Assembly (NCBI GenBank): GCA_024684055.1
Contig: JAIKXN010000239.1
Coordinates: forward strand, 96,325 to 160,324
Direction: 5' to 3'
Length of the DNA: 64,000 nucleotides
Origin: Lachnospiraceae bacterium
GTDB taxonomy: Bacteria > Bacillota > Clostridia > Lachnospirales > Lachnospiraceae
Of this stretch, positions 31,246 through 41,800 are shown one piece after another; position 1 is the stretch's first letter; each line of letters begins with the position of its first letter. The notes beneath the pieces are model-generated. The model did not search any database and had not been told where the DNA came from. It saw nothing but the letters and a program-made list of their open reading frames with translations. The translations under genes were made by a program, and so were the position numbers.

Positions 31246-31461
31246 TTATTTGTGATTTTGTACAAATAATATATTTGTGTATCGTCTTTTTCATACAAAA
31301 GTTATAAAAATTATTGTATAATCAGCCCTGATTTAGTAAAATAGTCTAAGTGGGGTTGATTTTTTTATATGCAGAATTAATAGGCTGAGTTTATCTGCTT
31401 ACGTACATTTTGTATAAGGGGAATTGTATTAACCCCTAATAAAAACTTCGGAGGTTACAAC

Positions 31462-33552
31462 ATGAACATTTACACAACTGATAAGATTCGTAATGTCTGT
31501 CTTCTCGGACACGGCGGTGCCGGAAAGACTTCACTCGCAGAAGCCATGGCTTATCTTGGCGGAATTACATCCAGAATGGGCAAGATAACCGACGGCAATA
31601 CCGTAAGCGATTACGGCAAAGAGGAAGTAAAGAGACAGATTTCTATTTCTACTTCATCTATCCCCATCGAATGGAATAATTATAAGATCAATATTTTGGA
31701 TACTCCCGGTTTCTTTGATTTTGTCGGAGAAGCTGAAGAGGCCGCTTCTGCAGCAGATGCAGCGATTATCGTTGTTTCGGGTAAGGCAGGCGTTGAAGTC
31801 GGAACAGAAAGAGCATGGGATATCTGTGAAAAATATAAACTTCCCAGAATGTTCTTTGTAACCGATATGGATATCGATAATGCTTCTTACAGACAGGTTG
31901 TAGAAGATCTGACTGCAATGTACGGCAAAAAGATCGCTCCTTTCCATCTTCCCATAAGAGAAAATGAAAAATTTGTCGGATACGTTAACGTAATCGCTGA
32001 ACAGGGTTATAAGTGGGAAGGCAAGGAAGTTAAGGAATGTGAAATTCCCGAAGCCAACAAGGAATATCTCAACAACTACAGAGATGCTTTGATGGAAGCT
32101 GTTGCCGAAACAAGCGAAGACCTTATGGAAAGATATTTCGGTGGCGAAACATTCTCCGAAAATGAAATCCGTCAGGCTTTAAGAGTTTCCGTTAACGACT
32201 GCAGCATCGTTCCCATTTCCATGGGATCGAATATTCTTTGCCAGGGTATTTACACACTTCTTGATGATATCGTCAAGTATCTTCCCGGTCCCGATTCAAG
32301 AAATGTTGCAGGTATCGACCTTAAGACTAACGAAGTATTCGAAGCAAATTATGATTTCTCCAAGACGAAATCGGCATATATCTTTAAGACGATTGTCGAT
32401 CCTTTCATCGGTAAGTATTCACTTATCAAGGTTACGTCAGGTGTACTGAAGACAGATGACCTTATGTATAACGATGAAAAGCAGGTAGAAGAGAAGATCG
32501 GCAAGATTTATCTTCTTCAGGGCAACAAACCCATCGAAGTTTCCGAGCTTCATGCCGGCGATATCGGTGCTCTTGCCAAGATTACCGCAGCAAGAACAGG
32601 CAATACGCTTTCAACCAAGGCTCATATCATCAGATTCGGTAAAGCCGATTTGCCCAAGCCTTATACATACAAGAGATATCATGCAGTTAACAAGGCTGAC
32701 GTAGACAAGATCGCACAGTCGCTTCAGAAGATGATGCATGAAGATCTTACGATCAAGGCTGTTAACGATGCAGAGAACAAGCAGATGCTTCTCTACGGTA
32801 TGGGAGATCTTCACCTTGACGTAGTTCAGTCAAGACTTGAGAACGAATACAAAGTCAAGATCGATCTTACAAAACCCAAGGTAGCGTTCAGAGAAACGAT
32901 CAAGAAGAAGTCCGATGTTGAATACAAGTACAAGAAACAGTCAGGCGGACACGGACAGTACGGTCACGTTAAGATGCGTTTCGAATCATCGGGCGATCTT
33001 GAAACACCTTACGTATTCGAAGAAGAAGTTGTCGGCGGCGCAGTTCCCAAGAACTACTTCCCTGCAGTTGAAAAAGGACTTCAGGAATCCGTTCTCAGAG
33101 GACCTCTTGCAGCTTATCCCGTAGTAGGCGTTAAAGCAACTCTTTACGATGGTTCTTACCATCCTGTTGACTCGTCTGAAATGGCATTCAAGATGGCTAC
33201 AATCCAGGCATTCAAGAAAGGCTTCATGGAAGCAGGACCTATACTTCTTGAGCCTATCGCTTCACTTAAGGTTACCGTTCCCGAGAAATATACCGGTGAC
33301 GTAATGGGCGACCTCAACAAGAAAAGAGGACGTGTTCTCGGCATGAATCCCGCAGGAAACGGAAAGACGGTTGTTGAAGCCGATATTCCCATGATGAGTC
33401 TTTTCGGATACTGTACGGACCTTCGTTCCATGACAGGCGGACGCGGCGATTATGAATACGAATTTGCACGTTACGAGCAGGCTCCTTCGGATATTCAGGA
33501 TGCTGAAGTTAAGGAAAGAGCAGACAAGGTTGCAGAAGGCAATGTAGAATAA
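31462..33552 (+). CDS. EF-G-like translation factor GTPase (FusA2-type paralogue)
   Basis: LLGHGGAGKTSLAEAMAY, ILDTPGFFDFVGE, EF-G domains III-V (GGHGQYGHVKMRFE...VMGDLNKKRGRVLGM). Confidence 0.93.
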   Translation: MNIYTTDKIRNVCLLGHGGAGKTSLAEAMAYLGGITSRMGKITDGNTVSDYGKEEVKRQISISTSSIPIEWNNYKINILDTPGFFDFVGEAEEAASAADAAIIVVSGKAGVEVGTERAWDICEKYKLPRMFFVTDMDIDNASYRQVVEDLTAMYGKKIAPFHLPIRENEKFVGYVNVIAEQGYKWEGKEVKECEIPEANKEYLNNYRDALMEAVAETSEDLMERYFGGETFSENEIRQALRVSVNDCSIVPISMGSNILCQGIYTLLDDIVKYLPGPDSRNVAGIDLKTNEVFEANYDFSKTKSAYIFKTIVDPFIGKYSLIKVTSGVLKTDDLMYNDEKQVEEKIGKIYLLQGNKPIEVSELHAGDIGALAKITAARTGNTLSTKAHIIRFGKADLPKPYTYKRYHAVNKADVDKIAQSLQKMMHEDLTIKAVNDAENKQMLLYGMGDLHLDVVQSRLENEYKVKIDLTKPKVAFRETIKKKSDVEYKYKKQSGGHGQYGHVKMRFESSGDLETPYVFEEEVVGGAVPKNYFPAVEKGLQESVLRGPLAAYPVVGVKATLYDGSYHPVDSSEMAFKMATIQAFKKGFMEAGPILLEPIASLKVTVPEKYTGDVMGDLNKKRGRVLGMNPAGNGKTVVEADIPMMSLFGYCTDLRSMTGGRGDYEYEFARYEQAPSDIQDAEVKERADKVAEGNVE

Positions 33553-33573
33553 TTTGAAGTTTTATAAAAAACG

Positions 33574-33605
33574 GAAGGAGAGTGTTTTCGCTCTCCTTCT
33601 TTTTG
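33574..33605 (+). terminator. Terminator after EF-G-like gene
   Basis: GAAGGAGAG-TGTTTTCG-CTCTCCTTC then TTTTTG. Confidence 0.85.
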
Positions 33606-33638
33606 TCAGATTAAAACGATTGGAAATGCTTATTTTAT

Positions 33639-33667
33639 TTGACTTTTATCATTAGAATATTTAAAAT
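33639..33667 (+). promoter_or_regulatory. leuS promoter
   Basis: TTGACT (33639-33644) N17 TAAAAT (33662-33667). Confidence 0.5.
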
Positions 33668-33696
33668 GTTTTAGTATAATATTTTTGGAGGTTGAT

Positions 33697-36117
33697 ATGA
33701 GTCAGGCATATAATCACAGAGAAATAGAAAAGAAATGGCAAAAGTACTGGGAAGAGCATGAAACTTTCAAAACCGATGTTTGGGATTTTTCCAAACCTAA
33801 ATATTATGCTCTCGACATGTTCCCTTATCCTTCGGGTGTAGGTCTTCATGCCGGTCATCCGGAAGGATATACGGCAACAGACATTTCATCCCGTATGAAG
33901 AGAATGCAGGGATATAATGTACTTCATCCCATGGGATATGACTCGTTCGGACTTCCTGCAGAGCAGTATGCCGTAAATACAGGAAATAACCCTAACGGAT
34001 TTACACAGGAAAATATTAAGACTTTTACGGCTCAGCTTAAAGAACTCGGCTTCGATTATGACTGGTCAAAAATGATTGCAACAAGCGATCCTTCTTTCTA
34101 TAAATGGACACAGTGGATTTTCAAAAAGCTTTATGAAAAAGGATATGCAAAGCTTATTGATATGCCTGTTAACTGGTGCGAGGAACTCGGTACGGTTCTT
34201 TCCAACGATGAAGTTATCGACGGAAAGTCCGAAAGAGGCGGTTTCCCCGTTGTCAGAAAGAATATGAAACAGTGGGTTATCGATCAGGTTGCATTTGCTG
34301 ATGAATTGCTTGACGGACTTAATGAAATTGACTGGCCTGAGTCAACAAAAGACATGCAGCGCCACTGGATCGGACGTTCCGAAGGTGTTGAAGTTAAATT
34401 CCAGATCGTTGGCGGCGGTGAGTTTTCAATCTATACAACGTGTATCGAAACGATTTACGGTATCACATTCATGGTACTTGCTCCCGACGGAAAGATCGTT
34501 CAGGATTTAATGCCCAGAATTCAGAACAAAGAAGAAGTTCAGGCTTATATTGACGAAACAGTCAAGAAGAACGATATGGACAGAACCGAACTTAACAAGA
34601 CAAAGTCCGGATGCGAACTTAAGGGCGTCACCTGCATCAATCCCGTTAACGGAAAAGAAGTCCGCATGTTCATCGGCGATTTCGTTCTTGCCAATTATGG
34701 TACCGGTGCGGTTATGGCTGTACCTTCACACGATCAGAGAGACTTTGAATATGCGATCGCTCACAATATCGATATGATTCAGGTTATCGATGGAAGAGAT
34801 GTAAGCGAATGTGCTTTTGAAAAATATGATTATCTCGGAAAAGGCTGTAAACTTATAAATTCAGAAGAGTTTACAGGACTTGTCGTAGAAGACGCTAAAG
34901 AAGCAATTACTCAGAAACTCGAAAAAATGGGTGTTGCAAAGCGTACGGTAAATTATCACTTCAGAGAATGGATCTTTGCCCGTCAGCGTTACTGGGGCGA
35001 ACCCGTTCCCGTATGGTATGATGAGGACGGAAACATCCATGTTCTTGATGATTCCGAACTTCCTCTTGTTCTTCCCGAACTTGAAGATTATAAGGGAAAG
35101 AACGGACAGGCTCCTCTTGAAAATGCAACTGAATGGAAGGTATATGAGAAAGACGGCGTAAAGGGCAAGAGAGAAACATCCACCATGCCCGGATCGGCAG
35201 GTTCTTCATGGTATTATTTCAGATATATCGATCCCAATAACGACAAAGAATTCGCCAATCCCGAACTCTTAAAGCACTGGCTCCCGGTTGACCTTTATAT
35301 CGGCGGTCCTGAGCATGCAGTCGGACATCTTATGTATTCGAGAATCTGGAACAGATTCCTTTACAACGAAGGACTTTCACCTGTTAAAGAACCTTTCAAG
35401 AAGCTTGTACATCAGGGTATGATCCTCGGTGAAAACGGAATCAAGATGGGTAAGAGATTCCCTGAATTTGTTATTAATCCTTCCGACATCGTTCGTGATT
35501 ACGGCGCTGATACATTAAGACTTTATGAGATGTTCATGGGACCTCTTGAGGTTTCGAAACCCTGGAGTTCGTCAGGCGTTGAAGGTGCAAGAAAGTATAT
35601 CAACAAAGTTTACAATTACTTCACCAATCCCGAGAACATTACGGAAACAAACGATGACAGACTTACCAAGGTTTACAACCAGACAGTTAAGAAAGTTACA
35701 TCTGATTTCGAAACGCTCGGATTTAACACAGCTATCGCTCAGATGATGATCTTCATGAACGAAGCTGTAAAGGGTACATGTCCCAGAGAATATGCTGAAG
35801 GATTCATTAAGATGATATCCTGTATCTGTCCTCATGTAGGAGAGGAGATCTGGAGCATTCTCGGTCATGACGAAACGATCGCTTACGAAAAATGGCCCGA
35901 ATTTGATGAAACTGCGTTAAACGAAGATACCATTGAAATCGGTGTTCAGGTTAACGGCAAGGTTAAAGGAGTTGTGGAACTTCTTAAGACGGAAGATAAA
36001 GATTCGGCACTTGTCAAAGCAAAGGCTGTTGACGGCGTTGCAAAGGCTATCGAAGGAAAGACTGTTGTAAAAGAGATCTATGTTCCCGCAAAGATAGTTA
36101 ATATCGTTGTTAAATAA
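33697..36117 (+). CDS. leuS: Leucyl-tRNA synthetase
   Basis: MFPYPSGVGLHAGHPEGYT (HIGH), GIKMGKRFPE (KMSKS-like), YYFRYIDPNN. Confidence 0.97.
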   Translation: MSQAYNHREIEKKWQKYWEEHETFKTDVWDFSKPKYYALDMFPYPSGVGLHAGHPEGYTATDISSRMKRMQGYNVLHPMGYDSFGLPAEQYAVNTGNNPNGFTQENIKTFTAQLKELGFDYDWSKMIATSDPSFYKWTQWIFKKLYEKGYAKLIDMPVNWCEELGTVLSNDEVIDGKSERGGFPVVRKNMKQWVIDQVAFADELLDGLNEIDWPESTKDMQRHWIGRSEGVEVKFQIVGGGEFSIYTTCIETIYGITFMVLAPDGKIVQDLMPRIQNKEEVQAYIDETVKKNDMDRTELNKTKSGCELKGVTCINPVNGKEVRMFIGDFVLANYGTGAVMAVPSHDQRDFEYAIAHNIDMIQVIDGRDVSECAFEKYDYLGKGCKLINSEEFTGLVVEDAKEAITQKLEKMGVAKRTVNYHFREWIFARQRYWGEPVPVWYDEDGNIHVLDDSELPLVLPELEDYKGKNGQAPLENATEWKVYEKDGVKGKRETSTMPGSAGSSWYYFRYIDPNNDKEFANPELLKHWLPVDLYIGGPEHAVGHLMYSRIWNRFLYNEGLSPVKEPFKKLVHQGMILGENGIKMGKRFPEFVINPSDIVRDYGADTLRLYEMFMGPLEVSKPWSSSGVEGARKYINKVYNYFTNPENITETNDDRLTKVYNQTVKKVTSDFETLGFNTAIAQMMIFMNEAVKGTCPREYAEGFIKMISCICPHVGEEIWSILGHDETIAYEKWPEFDETALNEDTIEIGVQVNGKVKGVVELLKTEDKDSALVKAKAVDGVAKAIEGKTVVKEIYVPAKIVNIVVK

Positions 36118-36190
36118 ACAGCAGTATATTTTCCTGCAGGTTTAAAAATTTAGGAAAATTATATAATTATATAGATTTATTTGTATATGA

Positions 36191-36226
36191 TAAAAGCCGG
36201 CTGCTTCAGTGCAGCCGGCTTTTTAT
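36191..36226. terminator. Bidirectional terminator between leuS and the convergent lipoprotein gene
   Basis: AAAAGCCGGCTGC-TTCAGT-GCAGCCGGCTTTTT. Confidence 0.9.
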
Positions 36227-36238
36227 GAAAACAGGGCA

Positions 36239-37402
36239 TTAATCTTCAAATCTTTCGAGGAACCGGTAGAATGGAATTAAATTAGCTGTGGACGAAAACG
36301 GATAAGCGGTATTTTCATCTGTTAAGCCCAATTCTTCTCTGGTTAAGTTTAATTCATCCAGCCTTTTATCCACTTTTGTATTCAGGCCGTCCCAGTCAGT
36401 TACTGTTATTCCGGCTTTTTTATATATGTCCATATACTTTTTATCGGGATATATAATTTCTTCATCATCATTCTCAAATACATATACAATCTGTCTTAAG
36501 TAATTGTCGTAGAGGGAAGGGTCACCGTCGTTATCGTAATCATATTCTTCAAAAGAGAATGCATGACAGTAAATCTCTCCGCTGTAGTCATAATCTGAAG
36601 GATAATTATTTTTGAGTTTGACATCGGAGGGAAGATCAGAGGCTAAAATATAAGCTTCTGATAAATCGCTTTCGGTTGTACAGCTGAAAACAAACTCATG
36701 GATGCCTTCACCATTGCATCTGTCATAACGGTCGTAATCGGTATGATCACCCAAACTTCCCCATGAATTGTTAATTCCATAACCGTTTATTTCGCTGTAT
36801 TTATTTTCATACGAACTGAATGAATCAACTACACATAAGTTTCCGTTAAGGTACTTTAAGACGTAATATTCCATCAGCCTGTTGTTTCGCTCGGATCCGT
36901 AAATGTCAAAATTTATAACCATTTCCGGTATATCGTCTTTCCCACAGTCAATGATCGCATAGTTAACTTCTCCGACTTTAGTGTCTTCATGCCAGTTTTC
37001 CGGAAGATTTTCATCAATTTCATCAATCATTTCACGGTATGAGTAAGATTGTTCAAACGTAAGAAAATCGGTTTTGATATATGACACGAATGCTTTGGAA
37101 TTTCCGTCAAAATAACTTATATAATCATTTACGGTTTTCTCCCAAAGTTCTTCACCGGATAATGAGCTTTCATCATCGCGGGATGAGGAGCCTGTGTCAG
37201 GCTGCGTATCGTTTTCGGGTATTTTCAAAGAGATATCGGAGTCAGGTAATTTCACATCATTAACATTTGTGTCCTCTTCAGTTTTGTCTTTATCGTCAGG
37301 ACCGGTTACTGCCTGATGAACGGGAGGCAGAGCACATGCGGTTAAGAGCAAAGACATGGAGGACGCAATTGCAATTGTTTTAAATAAGTTTTTTCTTTTC
37401 AT
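36239..37402 (-). CDS. Putative lipoprotein of unknown function
   Basis: MKRKNLFKTIAIASSMSLLLTACALPP lipobox; gaaagg RBS. Confidence 0.82.
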   Translation of the reverse strand: MKRKNLFKTIAIASSMSLLLTACALPPVHQAVTGPDDKDKTEEDTNVNDVKLPDSDISLKIPENDTQPDTGSSSRDDESSLSGEELWEKTVNDYISYFDGNSKAFVSYIKTDFLTFEQSYSYREMIDEIDENLPENWHEDTKVGEVNYAIIDCGKDDIPEMVINFDIYGSERNNRLMEYYVLKYLNGNLCVVDSFSSYENKYSEINGYGINNSWGSLGDHTDYDRYDRCNGEGIHEFVFSCTTESDLSEAYILASDLPSDVKLKNNYPSDYDYSGEIYCHAFSFEEYDYDNDGDPSLYDNYLRQIVYVFENDDEEIIYPDKKYMDIYKKAGITVTDWDGLNTKVDKRLDELNLTREELGLTDENTAYPFSSTANLIPFYRFLERFED

Positions 37403-37554
37403 AGCATTTCCTTTCACAAAAAAATCCCTTTTGAAACTGATTTTATCATATCATATTTGATTTTTTGACTAAAGAACAATATATTGATTTTCCGCTTGAA
37501 TTATCTACGAGATATAGTAAAATATAATAGAGTATTTATGTAAGGTGGAGAAGT

Positions 37555-38760
37555 ATGAGTTCAGACTGGACTGTAGACGGCAGGACTGCCCGGAATAAAA
37601 GTGAATATGAGGCTTTTTTAAGGGATTCTTCCAGGATAAAAAAGATTCGTTCCAGGATAGATCTTAAAAACAAAAGGCAGCTGGAAAAGCTTTATTCTTC
37701 AATCTGTACGGGGCAGATCAAATTCGAATCGAAGATCGGTTTTGATTTCGAAGATGAGATTACGGAACTTTACAATAAAGCCGAAAGAAAAGAAGAACGA
37801 AAAAACAAAAATACAAGAAATACTTCCAGGTCCAGAGAAGAAAAACTCATCGAAGAAGAGGACAGATTTTACTCAGATTATTTAAATTCTCACGAAAAGG
37901 TTGATATTTACGATAAAAATGTCGATAAAGAATTAGTGGATTACTATCTTGAGAAGAACAGAAAGAAAAAAGGCATGATCAAATTCGTTATTATAGCTGT
38001 TTCTTTCGGAGTTCTGATCCTCTCGGGATTTATGGCTGTAATAAAGATCGCTTCCGACAGAAGAAGTGACAGTGTAAGTAAAGAAATTAAAGAAGCAGCC
38101 AAAGACAATGCTTTTGTATTTACCACGATAAAACAGCCCGAAATAAACAATCAGGCTACGTTCGATACGTATGAAATACCGGATATCCTTATGGATTATC
38201 AGGATCTGTATGACAAGAACAACGATCTTGTGGGATGGATAAAGATCGATGATACGCATATCGATTATCCTGTACTTCAGAGCGAAGACAACGAGTACTA
38301 TTTAACCCACAATTTTAACGGAAAGAATGATGCCAACGGTTCCATCTTTGTTGATATGAACTGCAGCATATTTCCGAGAAGCAAAAACATAATCCTTTAC
38401 GGTCATCATATGAAATCGGGAAAGATGTTTGCAAATCTCGAAAAGTATGACAGCTACGAGTTTCTGACAAATCATAAAACATTTGTATTCGATACGATTT
38501 ATGAACATGCCGTATATGAAGTTGTATTTGTTTTCAGGGATTATGTTCATGCTTCCGATGATACGTCTTTTAAATATTACGAATTTGTCGATGTAACGAG
38601 TGAGACGGAATTTAATTCCTATATGGAAGAACTGAAAAACAAATCCATATACACATCAAATATTGAACTGACCATGGATGATGAGCTTTTGACTCTTTCA
38701 ACATGTGATTATATGCAGGAAAACGGCAGATTTGTCGTTATGGCTCGCAAATTAAAGTAA
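37555..38760 (+). CDS. Class B sortase with about 140-residue cytoplasmic N-terminal extension
   Basis: NNDLVGWIKIDDTHIDYPVLQSEDNEYYLTHNFNGK, ILYGHHMKSGKMF (His), LTLSTCDY (Cys), RFVVMARK (Arg). Confidence 0.92.
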   Translation: MSSDWTVDGRTARNKSEYEAFLRDSSRIKKIRSRIDLKNKRQLEKLYSSICTGQIKFESKIGFDFEDEITELYNKAERKEERKNKNTRNTSRSREEKLIEEEDRFYSDYLNSHEKVDIYDKNVDKELVDYYLEKNRKKKGMIKFVIIAVSFGVLILSGFMAVIKIASDRRSDSVSKEIKEAAKDNAFVFTTIKQPEINNQATFDTYEIPDILMDYQDLYDKNNDLVGWIKIDDTHIDYPVLQSEDNEYYLTHNFNGKNDANGSIFVDMNCSIFPRSKNIILYGHHMKSGKMFANLEKYDSYEFLTNHKTFVFDTIYEHAVYEVVFVFRDYVHASDDTSFKYYEFVDVTSETEFNSYMEELKNKSIYTSNIELTMDDELLTLSTCDYMQENGRFVVMARKLK

Positions 38761-38801
38761 AAATACCATGATTCTTTGATAAGGTCCAGGTTCGGAGGAA
38801 A

Positions 38802-41800
38802 ATGATGAAAAAACAAAAGAAGAGATTATCAAGAAAATTCAAAAGAACCGTCGGGTTTACTCTTGCCGGTCTTTTTCTGATTTCGGCTGTTATCGTAGCG
38901 CTGCTTCCTCAGAGGGATGTTAACGCGTATACGCAGGACGGAGATTCGAAATGCTATCTTGAAGATTCGGAAAATGAAATTCCGGTGATCGACGATCAGG
39001 TTGATAAGATTTATACGGACGGAAACGGTTTTCAGTTTGCATATAAGAACAAAAACAACTCTCCGAACAAAATTGCGATTATATGCGGATACGATTATCA
39101 GCGTGCTTTATCGGGCGGAAATCTTACAATTCCCGATACAGTTGATGCATACAAGAAATATACCGATTCATTCGGTACATCCGGCGGTTATGTAGCCGTA
39201 TCCAACAATGATGAGCCTTTGTTCTATCCTACATACAAAACAGAAACCGTAACTACGACTACAACTGATGAAGAAGGCAATCCCGTAACAGTCGAAGAAG
39301 AAGTTGAAGTAGTAGATAATTATCTTCCCTGTTATGTAGAAACTTACAATGACTGGATCAATGACAAAACCGGCAATAACAAAAGAAAGCCTGAAGAGTT
39401 CTATTATGAGGCAAATCCCGGAGATTATCAGCCCTGCATAGATCAGGCTCATCAGAGAATTACAAATATCGAAGTTAACTATATCGCAAACCAGAATGTT
39501 ATCGCAAACATGGGAACAACAGGCGGAGACTGGATTCTTTCAGGCGATGATACTCTCGGTATTTTCTCAAAAGCAAACAACATTGTTAATATTACTTTCG
39601 GACCTCATCTTTACGGTATAGGAAACTATGCTTTCAGAGGATGTGCGAACGTTTCAAGCCTTACTTTCAATAACGGTATCAATACCCTTGGAAATTACAG
39701 CTTTGCAGACTGTCGTAACTTAAGAACCGTCAATCTGCCTACAGAGGCAACAATAAGTGTTATCGGTCAAAAAGCATTCTACAACTGTCAGGGATTACAG
39801 AAATTTGTTCTTCCCACGGCTGTAACCAAACTGGGTGATTCATGTTTTGAAGGATGTGTAAATCTTACCGAATGCGTTATTGATATTCCCGGCAATAACA
39901 TGCTTTTAACCGAGATGGGAAAGAATGTATTTAAAAACTGTACTTCTCTTGAATATATTCAGTTCCCGCCTCTTTATACGGAAGATCAGGATGTTGCATG
40001 GTTTGAGGGATGTACTTCCCTGAAGCGTATAACGATTCCCAACAGAAATGTTACGATTATTGATTCTCCGGATTTCAGTTTTGAAGATTTCCAGAAACAG
40101 CTTCCCGAGGAATTTTATCTTGAAGGCGTAAAGGATGAAAAATTACACAAGACATCAACCGCTAATTCTTTTGCGTTCAAATATCTTAACGATGAAATTT
40201 ACGAAAAGGTATATAACACAGATAAAGGAAAAATCGTATTCCAGGTAAACAACCTTAACGAACTCATTTTCTTCGAGATGGATGATTCTGTTGAAAAGGT
40301 TGAGATTCCCAAAAAGATCGGACCTTACAATATTACAAACATAGGTTCCGATTCATTTGCCGGAAGACACAATTTAAAACAGATTTCCATTCCTTCGACG
40401 ATTACCGAAATTTCCGAAGGTGCTTTCATGGGCTGCCACAGACTTGAAAGTGTTATTTTCGAGGAACCCATTAACATTACAGGTATCGGAAAGAATGCTT
40501 TTGACACTCAGACTGTCGATGCATCAAAAGATTCTTGCAATCTGGCTAAAAAGCCTTCGCTTTCCTTTGTAGGAAATGCAAAAGAAGGAAGTGTTCCTTT
40601 CGAATATGCCATGGATCCCGGCAATAATATCAATAACGGTGATCAGTCGAAGACTTACATTACTTTCTATACCGGATGGCCTACAAATCTTACAATCAAA
40701 TATAATTCTTCAAAGAAAACAAGAGAACTTGTTGACGTACCTACGATGACAAGTCTTTCCACAATGACTCTTGATTCATATCCTTACATGAATCAGAGTT
40801 ATGTAAGTGCGGCAGTAAGTGCATTTAACGATCGTAATGCAGGTAAAACTTTAACTGACAATCAGAAAGATATTATCAATGCAGTACTTAATGTATACAT
40901 CCCTGATGGTGTTACATCCATAAAAGAAGGACTTTTCTCAGGTGTTGATTCCGAAGGAAAAGCAACCGGATCAAAAAATACCGATATTGAAAGCATTACC
41001 GTTGAAGGTGTTAAGAAAATTGACAATTATGCTTTCAAGGATGTGGATACTCTTAAGGGCGTTTACTTAAAAGGCTCGATATCCGCACTCGGAGATTATG
41101 CTTTTGAAGGATGCGACGGACTTGTTGACGTTGATATAAGTCCAAATCTGACAGAATTCGGTAAAGTTCCTTTTGTTTCATGTCCTTCGCTTAAAGAAGT
41201 TGATTTCCAGAACAATCCTAACTTCTACTGTAAGGATGCCATCATTTACGGTCAGGTTAACGGCGTAAATGAAAACATACTTGAAGTTTTAGGCTCCAGA
41301 GGTTTACCTAACGGATACGGTTCGGGTACGATCCTTTCAAGCGAATTAAAATCAGTTAAAACTGTTGCACCCGAAGCGTTCAGAGACTGCGACGGTATCT
41401 TAAGCGTTGATTTTTCTGAAAGCAGTGTAACGGAAATTCCCGAAAGTTGTTTCGAAAATACTGCCGAACTTTATTCCGTTGTATTAAAAGACGGCAATAC
41501 CAAAATCGGTCCCAAAGCATTTAAGGACAGTAATATAAGATACGTACAGATCCCCAATTCGACTACGTTTATCGATAACTCCGCATTTGACGGAGATACA
41601 CAGTTAATTACTTTCTATGCTGAACCGAATACAGCTGCGGCTTATTATGCTGATAATCATCCGAATATCATAATCGCAGAGAAGCCCATTCAGTATCATG
41701 TATATTTCTATGACGAAGATACAACAACGCTTCTTGATACTCAGATCGTAGATGCAGGACAGGATGCAGTTACTTATATAACACCAACAAAACCCGGTTA

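Noticed and set aside
33600-33696. T-box leader upstream of leuS
   Set aside because: Only about 25 nt separates the inferred TSS from the start codon; no room for a T-box.
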